Assembly: GCF_012273895.1 (NCBI RefSeq)
Contig: NC_052126.1
Location: forward strand, 4,973,218 to 5,037,217
Direction: 5' to 3'
Source of the DNA: Zerene cesonia
Taxonomy: Eukaryota; Arthropoda; Insecta; Lepidoptera; Pieridae
Length of the DNA: 64,000 nucleotides
Positions within the stretch are counted from its first letter, which is position 1. Each line of letters starts with the position of its first letter. Made by a program: the position numbers and the translations under genes. The notes under the pieces were generated by a model. That model saw only the letters and a program-made list of their open reading frames with translations, did no database searches and was not told the DNA's origin. This document shows, one piece after another, positions 21,052-31,555 of the stretch.

Positions 21052-21251
21052 CTAGCTGCGCCCCGCGGTTTCACCCGAGTAAGTCCGTTTTCCGTAAGAA
21101 TATCGGGATAAAAAGTTGCCTATATGTTATTCCAGTTATCCAGCTGTCTACGTACCAAATTTCGTTGAAATCGGTTCAGTAGTTTTTGCGTGAAAGAGCA
21201 ACAAACACACACACATCCTTATAAACTTTCGCATTTATAATATGAGTAGGA
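21052..21251 (-). mobile_element. Hel-1 copy, near intact
   Basis: A|CTAG at the left, hairpin with one change, 5' end TCCTACTCATATTATAAATG on the minus strand. Confidence 0.85.
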
Positions 21252-21324
21252 TTAGTAAGATTGTAAGATATAGTTCCATTAATGGAAGGAAATTAATACA
21301 AAGTATAAATAAGGAATATTTACT

Positions 21325-21529
21325 TCACACTAATATTATAAATGTGAAAGTTATTGGTTTGGATGTTTGTCCGTCAATCACGCTGAAATTACTTAACGGA
21401 TTTAGATGAAATTTGGTATACAGGCAGGGTATGAGCTGACTTGGGTTAAGGATTTTTGTCCCGAATATAGGCTATATTTTATTTTGTTTAAGTCTCCGGA
21501 CAACACGGGTAGACCCAACGACCGGCTAG
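21325..21529 (+). mobile_element. Hel-2 copy
   Basis: TCACACTAATATTATAAATG, 'gtccgtcaatcacgctgaaa', 'atgaaatttggtatacaggc', then a diverged 3' part ending 'cgaccggctag' followed by T. Confidence 0.7.
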
Positions 21530-21879
21530 TATAACAAAAATTCCAAACGAAGAACGCCGCAGGCGAAGCTTACATCGATAAATTTCAATATCATTCTTGG
21601 AAATTTTGTACATAATGTATCATGTCAGCTTTCACGATAAACTCTGAAATAAAAATGAGTTTTCCATTACCGAAATAACCAATACGATATACATTGTGTC
21701 GATATTTTATTGTGTGGAAACAAACTTTGTAATTTTGTTGAGTATTCGAGGCAAGGTCGTATTATAAAATAATTTTTTACCCTTTTTAACAAAATTTGTT
21801 CATTGTTTTATTACGCGTTGGATATTAAGTTTATTTATTTTGTATTTAGTATTTTTTTAATTATAATTAATTGGTAAAG

Positions 21880-22154
21880 GAACTGGTAGCTTAATGGTAA
21901 GCAATCAGCACCAACAATAAGCGTTTAGTTAAGAGGGTTTATGACTATGTAAATGGATTGCCCACATTAATGAATAAGAGATAAGGAAAGGATTGATGGA
22001 AGGAATAAAGAAAACCAATAGGAAGGGTAAGGAAAAGGATACGGGCCTCAAGCTCCCACTTAGCCAACAAATCACAGAAATATCTTCTATGGAGGTGTGG
22101 TACTTCCCGCATGCGAGCTGGCCCAATACGTGCAGAAGCGTGCTCGACTCCCAC
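21880..22154 (-). mobile_element. SINE-A copy, diverged
   Basis: 'ggaactggtagcttaatggt' at the left; 'ggtgtggtacttcccgcatg' and 'cgtgctcgactcccac' at the right. A U1-like fragment 'gactccccgtggccacgctc' follows at 22207. Confidence 0.7.
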
Positions 22155-22280
22155 GGTAAATTTATTTCTGCTTAATGAGAGACTTGTAATAGACATGTAA
22201 TATAGACTCCCCGTGGCCACGCTCGCTTTAGAGTACTCTCAATGTCTAATAAATAACACAATGAACCAACTTTTTAAAAA

Positions 22281-22481
22281 TCCTACTTAATATAGTAAAT
22301 GCGAAAGTTTATAAGGATGTGTGTATGTTTGTTGCTCTTTCACGCAAAAACTGCTGAACCGATTGCAGTGAAATTTTGTACGTAGACAGCTGGACAACTG
22401 GAATAACATATAGGCAACTTTTTATCCCGATATTCCTACGGGATACGGACTTACGGGGGTGAAACCGCGAGACACAGCTAG
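22281..22481 (+). mobile_element. Hel-1 copy
   Basis: TCCTACTTAATATAGTAAAT to CTAG with A and T flanks. The hairpin right arm is mutated ('gaaaccgcgagacacagcta'). Confidence 0.83.
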
Positions 22482-22904
22482 TACTTTAAAAACAAGAAAA
22501 GTGTGCGCTTAATTTTGATTATTTTAAATATTTCTGTCCACGTCACCACTGATTCAATCTCACTTTTAGCGTGACGGAAATTCGAAGAAATACCAATTCT
22601 GTACACGAATTTTAAACACATCATTGCATCCAACATTCCAGCCAGATCTACACTTGACCTACAGAAATAATTATCACATACAACCAACGCCACAATGAAT
22701 TCCCAATGTGTCCGGAATTTCGTGTGTAAGAGCGAAAAACATGCTTCGATTTTGACCTGAATATGTCACGACTCGCCGACGGTGGCTTTAATTTTTAAAT
22801 TCAATTTTTAGCTGCTGTAATCAATTTGTCGTTATGAATGATAAAACGATTGTTTCAATGTTAAATTCAGTTGAGGGTAGAACTATGTTTTATGTCTATA
22901 TTTT

Positions 22905-23040
22905 TTTTATTTGTACCGGAAGGCTCCGAAACTAATGGTCCGATTTTGAAATTTCTTTCACCGAAAGCTCCATTCTTCTCAAATGCATAGGTTACTTTTT
23001 AGCTCGGAAATGTACCACGGGTCAAGCCGGGGCTAACAGA
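22905..23040 (+). mobile_element. Helitron-like fragment
   Basis: 'taccggaaggctccgaaact', 'tggtccgattttgaaatttc' and 'accacgggtcaagccggggc' follow the order of lepidopteran Helitron-like elements ending in a GC-rich 'gaagccgggg' motif. Confidence 0.45.
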
Positions 23041-23153
23041 TAGTTAGTGATATTTTGCTTACGGTGGCGATACGTGAAGCATACGTGTATATTGTGTCTA
23101 TGAGAAATTGACCATTGTATATCGATATATCTAAATTACGATGCATATACAAG

Positions 23154-23200
23154 CTAGTTGTTGTCCGCGGACGCGCTCGCGTGGTTCGCGGACAACAACT
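23154..23200 (-). repeat. GC-rich double hairpin at a Helitron-like 3' end
   Basis: Perfect arms AGTTGTTGTCCGCG (23156-23169) and CGCGGACAACAACT (23187-23200) enclose a second hairpin ACGCG/CGCGT (23171-23175, 23178-23182). CTAG at 23154-23157 marks a minus-strand Helitron-like 3' end. The interior element is not recognisable. Confidence 0.6.
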
Positions 23201-23875
23201 CGTGGTGGTCGCGCGCTTAAAAAACTAACAGTTTTAATGCAAATGTTGATTGTAGAAAAAATGTCATTATAAATGTTTGTGGATATAAAGTGACTGAAAT
23301 CACATACGATGGATTATTCCATGGAAATGATATATTTCCTTGCGATAAAAATTATCATGTCTCTAGCCTCCCTAACTATGTGCTAAGTGTAGTGTGTATT
23401 TTGTGCTATTATACCATGAAGATGACCGTATATACTATGACAATTACATTATAATCATGTATCTTTATGTAATAAATACATTGGGTTAAAAATTCATTAA
23501 AATTGAGCTGCCATAAAAGTGGAACGTATATTACTTTTTGGACTAAACAGAAGGTACTTCACACGTTTTGCCGCCTATTTGAATTTAAAAAGCAGTCCCA
23601 AAACTATAAAACGTGTGGACACCCTAAAAATAAACAGATCAAGCTGTAAACACGATAATAAAACCGCTGGCTGTATCCGAATACGATCAGCGGCTCATGA
23701 ATAAATTTACAAGAGTTTTCCGACTGATAACGCGCTGTAATGTCTTTGGCTGACAGTAGGATGAGCATGCTCGTGGGACAGATGGGACTTTGTTTATTCT
23801 TTTGAAGAGGAATGTAGATTAGTCATGTCTTGTGCAGTTGATAAGAAATGTGTATTTTTGTATTTGAAATGAAAT

Positions 23876-23990
23876 GAAATCCTTTATTGCTAATAGGAAC
23901 ATAAAAAGCAAATAATGCATTAAAAAAAAATCATTAAAAGGCATCCTTATCGCTAGGTAGCTATCTCTACCAGGCAACCTTTAAAATATT
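23876..23990 (-). mobile_element. LINE-J 3' end
   Basis: 'cctttattgctaataggaac', 'ggcatccttatcgctaggta' and 'tctctaccaggcaaccttta': reverse of the LINE-J tail with its small hairpin. Confidence 0.6.
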
Positions 23991-24394
23991 TTCAGCGAAG
24001 GGAATGAATATGGACGTTAAAATAAGTATCATAAAATACACTGCAGTTGGCTAAGTATGTAGATATGTTCTCGCTCAAGACGTATCAATATTTAAACAAA
24101 GTTTCGATACTGTTAACAAACTGTTGCTCCAGAAATGAATACAAGGCTTAAAATAAAGATATAAACCTACATTAAATTTAAAATTCAATTACTCCCACAA
24201 TGTTGAAAAGCGTGGGGACCGTCACTAAGGCAGTGGGCGATTAGAGGGCATTGACTCGAGACCGGCAGAAACGTTCTGAATTTTTGAATTTCTTTACATT
24301 CGCCTATTTTTAGACGTTATCGCGTTTTCTTAATAAAATTTTGCTGCGCAATATGTTTTGGTTAGACACTTATATATATTATATTATATATAAA

Positions 24395-24613
24395 CTAGCT
24401 GCGCCCCGCGGTTTCATCCGCGTAAGTCTGTATCCCGTAGGAATATCGGGATAAAAAGTTACCTGCAAAGTTAGATAATTGTCCAGCTATCAACGTACCA
24501 AATTTCATTGCAATCCGTTCAGTAGTTTTTGCGTGAAAGAGCAACAAACACATACACACGTCCATTCTTACTTTTCTTTCTTACAAACTTTCGCATTTAT
24601 AATATTAGTTGGA
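24395..24613 (-). mobile_element. Hel-1 copy with small insertions
   Basis: CTAG with A flank; 5' end TCCAACTAATATTATAAATG. The central part has 'acctgcaaagttagataatt', shared in inverted form with the neighbouring copy at 24745, and a local duplication near 24565. Confidence 0.8.
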
Positions 24614-24744
24614 TAGGATAGAAACCGAATAGGTACGTGCTTGACGCTTGTAAGTATATATATGTTTTGGTAAAACCCTTATAAATATGTATTATAAATA
24701 AAATCCAAATACAGTAAGTACCTAACCGAAACTTCTTATCCTAC

Positions 24745-24904
24745 TCCTACTAATATTATAAATGCGAAAGTTTATAAGGATGTGTGTGTTTGTTACTCTT
24801 TCAAGCAAAAACTACACAACGATTGCAATGATATTTGGTACGTAGATAGCTAGACAACTATCACTTTGCAGGCAACTTTTTATCTCGACGCGGGGCGCAG
24901 CTAG
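24745..24904 (+). mobile_element. Hel-1 copy with internal deletion
   Basis: TCCTACTAATATTATAAATG to CTAG, only 160 bases: the segment from 'tatctcgac' jumps to 'gcggggcgcagc', deleting the CCCGATATTCC..hairpin left arm. It is inverted relative to 24395-24613 and shares 'actttgcaggcaac' with it. Confidence 0.8.
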
Positions 24905-25081
24905 TAACCTATAAATGTTTATGTCTTCTTATCATTTTTGATGCTACAACTACACGTTTAAAAGGCTGGAGTTGTTAATTAAATAACGTATAAAAAAATA
25001 TAAAAAACACAATCCTTCAATCAAATACAAAAGCAATCAGTTAACTCTTAAAGGAATTCTTATATAATTCCTACATATATA

Positions 25082-25260
25082 TCTAATATATAAAATTCTC
25101 GTGTCACCGTTTTCGTTGCCATACTCCTCCAAAACGGCTTGACCGATTTTGATGAAATTTTTTGTGCTTATCCGGTATCTATGAGAATCGGCCGACATCT
25201 ATTTTCCATACCCCTAAATGATAAGAGTAAGGCAGAACAGCGTTTGCCGGGTGCAGCTAG
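25082..25260 (+). mobile_element. Hel-D copy, near intact
   Basis: TC, 'aaaattctcgtgtcaccgtt', 'aaacggcttgaccgattttg', 'gcgtttgccgggtgcagcta', CTAG. Same length (179) as the copy at 15202. Confidence 0.82.
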
Positions 25261-25376
25261 TAATATGTAAAATTCTCGTGTCACAAGTTTCGTTCCTGTG
25301 CTCCTCCGAAACGGCTGAACAGATTCTTATTATAATTAAAAATGATAAAAGTAAAGCAGAATAGCGTTTGCCGGGT
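25261..25376 (+). mobile_element. Second Hel-D copy in direct tandem, deleted
   Basis: Starts immediately after CTAG of the previous copy with 'aaaattctcgtgtcacaagt' and ends 'gcgtttgccgggtcag'. About 60 internal bases are missing. Confidence 0.7.
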
Positions 25377-25411
25377 CAGTTTGTTTCCCTATACATATAT
25401 TTTGCTTATAT

Positions 25412-25742
25412 TCTTACTGATGTTATAAATGCGGAGAATTTTGTTTGTTTGGCTTTCTGTAACGTCGTAACGGAGCGATTTTATAGTATGATTTGCGTCG
25501 AGACATTGGAGGCTAGAGAGTGACATAGGCATTTTAGTGTTTTCTTGTGTTTGATTTTACGCGATTATAAAGTGTTCGAAACGTCGGGTTAATAATATAA
25601 TGAATAAATCGCGTTTAAAATCCGTTAAAAAGTTTTTAATTTCTAAATAGACATTTTACCTCGGTGAGTCATCCCAGACTCATGAGAGAAGACAAGACAA
25701 GAAGCCTTGATCACGAGGGCGAAGCCGCAGGCGGAAAGCTAG
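25412..25742 (+). mobile_element. Helitron-like element split by U1
   Basis: 5' 'actgatgttataaatgcgga', 'gtaacgtcgtaacggagcga', 'agagagtgacataggcattt'; then U1 (25537-25651); then 'acctcggtgagtcatcccag' and 3' 'gcgaagccgcaggcggaaag' with CTAG. A related uninterrupted copy lies at 29658-29850. Confidence 0.65.
25537..25651 (+). repeat. U1 repeat inserted in a Helitron-like element
   Basis: 'gtgttttcttgtgtttgatt', 'ttacgcgattataaagtgtt', 'cgaaacgtcgggttaataat', 'aatcgcgtttaaaatccgtt', 'tttttaatttctaaataga'. CATTTTA flanks it at 25530-25536 and 25652-25658. Confidence 0.75.
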
Positions 25743-25814
25743 CCCCTCTAAATATTAGCTTTAGTGAAAATTTAATCCAACTTATAAACACTAAATAATG
25801 TAATCTCATTCCAG

Positions 25815-25875
25815 ATCATAGAATCTAAGATGAGGCTCCGCTGGGTTGCAATTTTCTCGACCATTCTATACGCCG
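25815..25875 (+). CDS. Start-codon exon with signal-peptide-like sequence (gene not identified)
   Basis: A 61-base exon bounded by an acceptor (TCTCATTCCAG, ending 25814) and a near-consensus donor (G|GTAAGTT, 25876 onward). A 15-base leader precedes ATG at 25830; the reading frame gives MRLRWVAIFSTILYA and one leftover G (phase 1). The protein start has two arginines and a tryptophan followed by a ten-residue apolar run, as in a secretory signal peptide or signal anchor; the hydrophobic core probably continues into the next exon. The product should enter the secretory pathway. The bulk of the protein is not in sight, so the family cannot be named. Host genes with long introns after a signal-peptide exon often encode adhesion or receptor proteins; that is context only. 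The acceptor's pyrimidine tract is weak. The exon sits in repeat-free sequence (25743-26170). Confirmation needs transcript data. Confidence 0.5.
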
Positions 25876-26169
25876 GTAAGTTCAGAAACACTTTATTTTA
25901 TAGATGTACGTAAAATAATTTTAAGATAAACATATTTTTCCTTAGAAAATAGCATGCGCCAAGAGTTATTTTATATAAAATCTAAAAAGATGTAATTAAT
26001 ATTATGATCAAATACTGCAAATATTGTGCTTTTGAGGTTGGTTTCATTTTTAATAAGCTGTTAAATTTACTATGTTTGTTAAATTTACTTATTTAGACAT
26101 GCCTAAAACGATGCCAAAGAAATACCAATAGTTTATTAAGATTTCGTTATATATGACATGCTTGTAAAG

Positions 26170-26310
26170 TCGATTGAATTGTTTGTTTGTTTGCGCTAAT
26201 CTGAAGAGGCTGGACCGGTTTTAATTACCTTCATTGTTGGATATGCACATGATCCCTGAGTGCTACAGGCTTTATTAAGCGGGCGAAGCCGGGGCGGGCG
26301 CTTGTAATTA
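26170..26310 (+). mobile_element. Helitron-like fragment
   Basis: 'gtttgtttgtttgcgctaat', 'aagaggctggaccggtttta' and 3' 'aagcgggcgaagccggggcg'. Related to 49855-49995 and, reversed, 58044-58200. Confidence 0.5.
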
Positions 26311-26635
26311 TTAATGCTTCTTTTAAATATTGAAGGACCCTTTTCGTTTCATCTTACGTTGGCTTATAAATTACTTAGTTGAAAAATAATAAATTTGACT
26401 TTTAAGTGTTAAACCCGTAAAGCGGGAATTTCATTGGAGTTTGTATTTTTAACAGGTAATTTTAAAACCTATTTATATTATTCATTCTTCGAATTCGTTG
26501 TTATCGTTCATTAAGCTAGATATTGAATTATTTGTGATGGAAATTGAAGTGAATCGATCATTAAATACTGTATACGAATTATATACCTCTAAGGGATTAC
26601 GCACTGTGTTTATAAATATTATATTTACATCATAT

Positions 26636-26848
26636 CGGCGGCCCATATCCTTTTTTTTACCTTTCCTAGTCCTTTCCTCTAGTCAATCCTTTCTAAATCC
26701 CTTTCCAATTTGAAGTCGGCAATCCATTTGTAGAGGCGTAATATCTGCAATCGACCTAACGCCTGTCCAAATTTTCATGGGCGGTGGTAGCGCTTACCAT
26801 CAGGCGTCCCACCAACTCCATTGCCGACGGTGACATAAAAAAAATCGT
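26636..26848 (+). mobile_element. SINE-A copy, 5'-truncated
   Basis: Starts within SINE-A at 'ggcggcccatatcctttttt' and runs to 'attgccgacggtgacataaa' with an A-tail. Missing the first ~110 bases. Confidence 0.78.
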
Positions 26849-27171
26849 TATTCTGGGAGTGATTCTTACTAAAAAGTAGCCTATGTCACTCTCTATCCTT
26901 CTTAATTCTCCTTACTCTTTTATATCCAGACATAAAAATCATATCAATTCTCTCCGTTAGGATATGGAAAAAAGAAAAACAAATAAACACACTACCGCAT
27001 TTCTAATATTAATTAAGGGCTTAAGAAATGTATATTATGCAAGTATCCGATTACTTGATGTTAAACAGTTCATGAAAAAAACCTTTTTAAGATACTCTTA
27101 AAATTCTAAAAACTTTTAAAAGCAACTGAGGAAATATCTAATATATTTAGATGTTATTTATCTCTAATGTT

Positions 27172-27330
27172 ATGTATATTATTGCCTTGTCATAATTTAA
27201 GTTACCAAACTCTTCCGAAACGGCTGGACCGATTCTAATGAAATTTAGTGTGCATATTGGGTATGTCTGAAAATCGGCCAACATCTATGTTTCATACCCC
27301 TAAATGGTCCCCTAAATGCCGGGTCAGCTA
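27172..27330 (+). mobile_element. Hel-D copy, diverged
   Basis: 'tccgaaacggctggaccgat', 'tgtgcatattgggtatgtct', 'aaatcggccaacatctatgt', ending 'gccgggtcagcta'. The 5' end is degraded. Confidence 0.65.
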
Positions 27331-27382
27331 CTGTATATAAATAAAATCTTTGACAGCATGCTTTCTAACAGCACAAGCCAGC

Positions 27383-27511
27383 GGGGTAACTGTGAGTCCT
27401 TAAAGCAGTACTAATTCCATTGTAGCATAAATACACAGCTATATAGGTCATCTAGCGCCATCATTTTCCCACACTGGAATTAGTATTGCTACAAGAAGCC
27501 TCAGTTGCCCC
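27383..27511. mobile_element. MITE-M with ~37-bp imperfect terminal inverted repeats
   Basis: Left end GGGGTAACTG..AGCAGTACTAATTCCA and right end TGGAATTAGTATTGCT..CAGTTGCCCC are reverse complements apart from a handful of positions. It is 129 bases long, non-coding, with a typical MITE layout. The same terminal words occur at 7820-7858. Superfamily not assigned; no clear target duplication. Confidence 0.7.
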
Positions 27512-28096
27512 TCCCCTCCACCTCTTCCCTTAATTTTGCCTTAATTTCCCTTACCTACAAGTAACCTAGATAAGAAATCCTGCATAAGATGCAAACAAAC
27601 ATTTCATTTCAACATCTACTTTTCACGAGGAAAAAATTCCCTGCACTAAAAAAGCAAATATACGTCTATATAAATATTATAACGTCTTAGAAATTCCCAC
27701 ACCACGAACTACAGTGTCGCAATAAGTATTATGGGGATATTCTGCCGTAGCGTATTAATTAAAATTTCTCAGATATCTCTGAGGATTTATTTTTCCAAGC
27801 CGCAGTTTGTGCAAGGCGGTGTTGTGTTGGTTTTCCTTTCATTCCTACAGCCATTTCGTCGCTGTTTATTTTTATATTCCATTACTATATTACGTATAAT
27901 AGTTTGAAAGAAATCCTTAGTAAGGATTCTTGAGACGTTAATAAAATATTTTATGGAATGAGGACGTCTTGGGGTTTTTAAATATGGAATTCGTCTATTT
28001 TTTATCGTGAAGGAACTGGTTTTATGTTTTGCAAATAAAATGTCAATGGTATTTAAAATAAAATTAGCGATTTACAACTTTTGTATTTATGTATTA
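27512..28096. other. Unique non-coding stretch
   Basis: A C-rich patch ('ctcccctccacctcttccct') follows the MITE; the rest is AT-rich without recognisable features. Confidence 0.4.
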
Positions 28097-28302
28097 CTAG
28101 CTGCGCCCCGCGGTTTCACCCGCGTAAGACCGTATCCCGTACGAATATCGGGATAAAAAGTTTCCTGTAATATGTTATTCCAGTCGTCCAGCTATCTACG
28201 TACTAAATTTAATTGCAACCGGTTCAGTAGTTTTTGCGTGAAAGAGCAACAAACACACACACATCCTTACAAACTTTCGCATTTATAATATTATTAGTAG
28301 GA
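28097..28302 (-). mobile_element. Hel-1 copy, near intact
   Basis: A|CTAG, hairpin intact, 5' end TCCTACTAATAATATTATAA on the minus strand (an extra TAA unit). Confidence 0.85.
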
Positions 28303-28410
28303 TTGATAGACTAGCACTTTTGACTTTAATTAGACTAACAAGATATTCGCGGAGCAAAGACATTTGCATTTGCGAATATTCGCACGAATGCTATAAGCGA
28401 TGCCAATTAT

Positions 28411-28527
28411 TTTATGCCATAAACGGGCAACTGATTTGGTGGTTTGCCTGATGATAAGCGATCTCGGGTGTGGTACTTCCCCGGTGCGAGCTGGCCCAAT
28501 TCGTGCCGAAGCGTGCTCGACTCCCAC
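28411..28527 (-). mobile_element. SINE-A copy with a large internal deletion
   Basis: The 3' end 'tatgccataaacgggcaact'..'gcctgatgataagcgatc' is joined directly to the 5' part 'tcgggtgtggtacttccccg'..'gtgctcgactcccac'. About 180 central bases are missing. Confidence 0.75.
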
Positions 28528-28844
28528 ATATAACAATGTTTACACGCAAGTGACCTGGTCACTGGTTTAGCTAAAGGCTATAACAATTCGTCATTACAAG
28601 CATTAACCGTAAACCGCAGCTCATTACTGCTGCAAACAAAGACAGTTACTGAACCCGTGAATAATGCGAATGAATGAATAACCGCTCGATTATGTGAACA
28701 TGTTTTGTGGATTTTCTGCTTTTGTTCATTCTAGATACTTGAAAGGGAAATGAACGCGCGGTTTTAGGGTTCCTTATATCGCAGTTATCAATTAAAAGTT
28801 ACATTTCTTAATTTCTAAATTGTTATATATCTTTACTTTGTATT

Positions 28845-29058
28845 ATAATGTTACCACGCTTTTCTAAGGAACTACTGGTTCGGTTTGAAAAAATGTTTTG
28901 ATTTAGAATAGTCTATTAAAGTGTAGGAAATAATATCGCCGTGTAATCGCGGAACACATTTAGTTAATACATAGGTTCTATTCTGCGGTGAAACATCTCA
29001 TTCTCATCAGTACTTCTTTTTATAACGCGGGCGAAGTCACGGGCGGTTGTTAGTAGCT
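28845..29058 (+). mobile_element. Helitron-like element
   Basis: 'aggaactactggttcggttt', 'tgattcagaatag'-type middle words, and a 3' end 'gcgggcgaagtcacgggcgg'. Copies with the same core are at 49855 and 58044. Confidence 0.5.
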
Positions 29059-29657
29059 ATAAAAGTAAGCAATCTAATTATAACAATATGTTATATGTTA
29101 TATACTACATCAAAATGATTTCCCTTAAACGGAACCCGGCACTTAATCTAGCAATTTAAACTTATCCTTATTTTTTCCTCGCGTGCAGTAAAAAATAAAC
29201 ACTCGTTCGCGAGTTTTTCATTACAATAGCAAGTTTTTAATGTTGTTTCGTTGTGTAGGAAACTTTATTGAGGTGTGGAGTTTTATGTAGTCAACTGAAT
29301 GCAATGTAAATTTGTTTACTACAAACGCAGTTAGTATTTCACGTATATTGTAACAATGTATGAATCATCAGGCCTAGTTATAGATTGATTAACAAAGTTA
29401 AGCTTTGGGACTTCCACCTCAGAATACAAGTACTTCGGCTGTTGTATCATAATTTATTCATGTAAATATGTTTTAATAAGTCTCATTGCAAAAAATAAAC
29501 GATCCTTGAATATGGACTCTTCGAGAAAAATCTACAGACAGTATTTCTATTCTTTCAAAATTTCTCAATCTACAGACAGTTAAAACTAGACAGGAGTTAA
29601 AAAAAGGCAACAGCAGGAAGTAACGTGGATAGTAGAATCGACTAAGCTAACGTTCCT

Positions 29658-29850
29658 TCTATTATTATAAATGCGTGCGTGTTTGTTTGTTTGCCTTTTA
29701 TTCACGTCACAACGGAGTGATTTTGTAATCTAGCCTCTAGCCTTCCAACTAGTGATGTAGGCTACATTTTACTACGGTGAATCTTCTCATTTCCAGAGGA
29801 ATTTCCTTTGACTAAGCGGGCAAAGTCGCGGTCTTTAAGTTAGTAACCTG
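29658..29850 (+). mobile_element. Helitron-like element related to 25412-25742, without U1
   Basis: 'tattattataaatgcgtgcg', 'cgtcacaacggagtgatttt', 'gtgatgtaggctacatttta', 'ctacggtgaatcttctcatt', 3' 'aagcgggcaaagtcgcggtc'. Reads through the position where U1 sits in the 25.4-kb copy. Confidence 0.6.
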
Positions 29851-30164
29851 ACCTCACATATCCTCTGGATGCGAGAAGTGTCAATACTCGTGAGATATTA
29901 TGTCGCATCACGGCAATACAATATGTTAATTAATTAATCCATATATTATACGGAGCAAGTTGCTTTCTCATGTGCATTCTAGAATGTTCCCTTTGAGACG
30001 CACACAGTGGAATGCAATTTCGCTCTAAACTTTTGTTCTACTTGTATTAATCTAACGTTTAATGCCTGATGCGCTGCCCTCTTTTAGATTTTAATGATTA
30101 ATCTTTGAGTTTATTTAATAGTTGAAAAGCTGTGACATTTTTATATGATAGTTGACAATTGACA

Positions 30165-30438
30165 TTGGAGCTGGTATAAGCAACCAGGACCACTACATTT
30201 GCGACTATATGCCTATGCAAATTGATTGCTAGCTTTAGACGAGAAGAAATAAAATAAATGAAGTAATGGACTAGAATGTGTGGTGAAAAGGATACAGGCC
30301 TTCAATTCTTCCACTGACCGTACGAAAGATATCATCATTCACATGTAACTAACTGATACCGACCTTCTATGGGTGTGTGTTACCTTCCTCCGTGCGAGCT
30401 GACACAATTCGGGCCGTAACGAACTCGACTCTTATATT
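30165..30438 (-). mobile_element. SINE-A copy, strongly diverged
   Basis: 'ggagctggtataagcaacca' at the left; 'tccgtgcgagctgacacaat' and 'aacgaactcgactctt' at the right. Confidence 0.65.
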
Positions 30439-30644
30439 ATCTGTATCAATTCCTTTCCTATCAGGTCGCCTGGCAGACATTGCTCTATATCAATAAGACT
30501 GCTAGTATAAACGATGCCTGATTTGTTTTATTCTTACACTTGTTGTTATTGTTTACGTTTGTGCCTTGAGTATAAAGAATAAATATCTGTTGAAAGTCGC
30601 ATTGTTATGTACATATTGTGTAGTTCTAAAATGTTAAATTTATT

Positions 30645-30812
30645 TTAAAAGTGCAACTACAGAGTTTCTTGCCGGCTCTTCTCTGTAGAAACTGCCTTCC
30701 GAACCGGTGGCTAATGTTATAACTGTGTAATATATTATGACGATTCAAAAGTGCTTCTATAAGAAGTCCAGTTGAATGAAATATATGTTTGAGTTTGAGT
30801 TGGAGATATTTT
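30645..30812 (+). mobile_element. RTE-like retroelement 3' end
   Basis: 'gtttcttgccggctcttctc', 'gaaccggtggctaatgttat', 'gacgattcaaaagtgcttct' and a TTTGAG-repeat tail ('tatgtttgagtttgagttgg'). This layout is known, from memory, for the 3' ends of lepidopteran RTE-type LINEs and their SINEs. Reversed pieces: 32090-32160 and 52400-52535. Confidence 0.6.
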
Positions 30813-31093
30813 TAAACACATTCAATTATTATACCTATTAGGACGATTCGATTCGAATAGATGCAACCATTTACACGATCGCAGAATGGTTTAACTCCAT
30901 ATTCGATCCAGCGACTGCCTCGTGGAAACGCCCGAAGCGAAATAGAAATTCAGTTACAAAGTTCATAATAATGTAAGTTAGACTGACAATTAAGAACTTG
31001 TTGCCATGAGAAATGGGTTTCCTTGGGTTAGAGAATAGATGCTGTCAGAATTAAATTAAAAAAGATTGAAGCGATGGTTGTTTTTAAAAAAAA

Positions 31094-31306
31094 GGTGTGT
31101 GTGCGATTCACACACGATGGAAGTGAAACTTCAGTAAATTGACAAAAGATGAGATGAATATATATAAAATATAAAATAGTATGTATATTTCTGTCTCATT
31201 CTTTGCCGGCTCATTCTACATATTTTTTATTTGTGTTTCTTACCTGTCGTTTTTCCGTTGCATCAGGTTTGAAATCACAACGATTCTAAAGAAGTTTCAC
31301 TTCAAA
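31094..31306 (+). repeat. Repeat E copy 2 (empty site for Hel-D)
   Basis: GGTGTGTGTGCG with hairpin GTGTGTG/CACACAC, GAAGTGAAACTTC (31120-31132) and inverted GAAGTTTCACTTC (31291-31303). It aligns with 15129-15525 minus the Hel-D insert; the empty junction is 31164/31165. Confidence 0.75.
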
Positions 31307-31384
31307 AAAGGGAATATTCATACTTTGGTTTCATTTGTCTTATAAATAATAACCTATATATTTCTGAGGACAATGTAACCTTTT

Positions 31385-31555
31385 GCTTGCCTTACAGTCT
31401 ATTCCTTTATTCTCATCGAAAATTCTTTCCTTATTCTTTAGTCATTAAAAGCGGGCAACACACTTGCAACGGCCGTACCTCTGCAATGTTCATGGTCGGT
31501 GGTGATCGCTTACCATCAGGTAAACTACGTCAGTCACCCGCTATTACATAAGAGA
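31385..31555 (+). mobile_element. SINE-A copy, 5'-truncated
   Basis: 'cattaaaagcgggcaacaca', 'ggtcggtggtgatcgcttac' and 'tcacccgctattacataaga' with a short A-rich tail. Confidence 0.7.

Noticed and set aside
20850..21182. 110-codon plus ORF
   Set aside because: Its C-terminal half translates Hel-1 (the SCAPRFHP..IGIKSCLYVIPV peptide seen at many Hel-1 copies). The N-terminal half has no motif.
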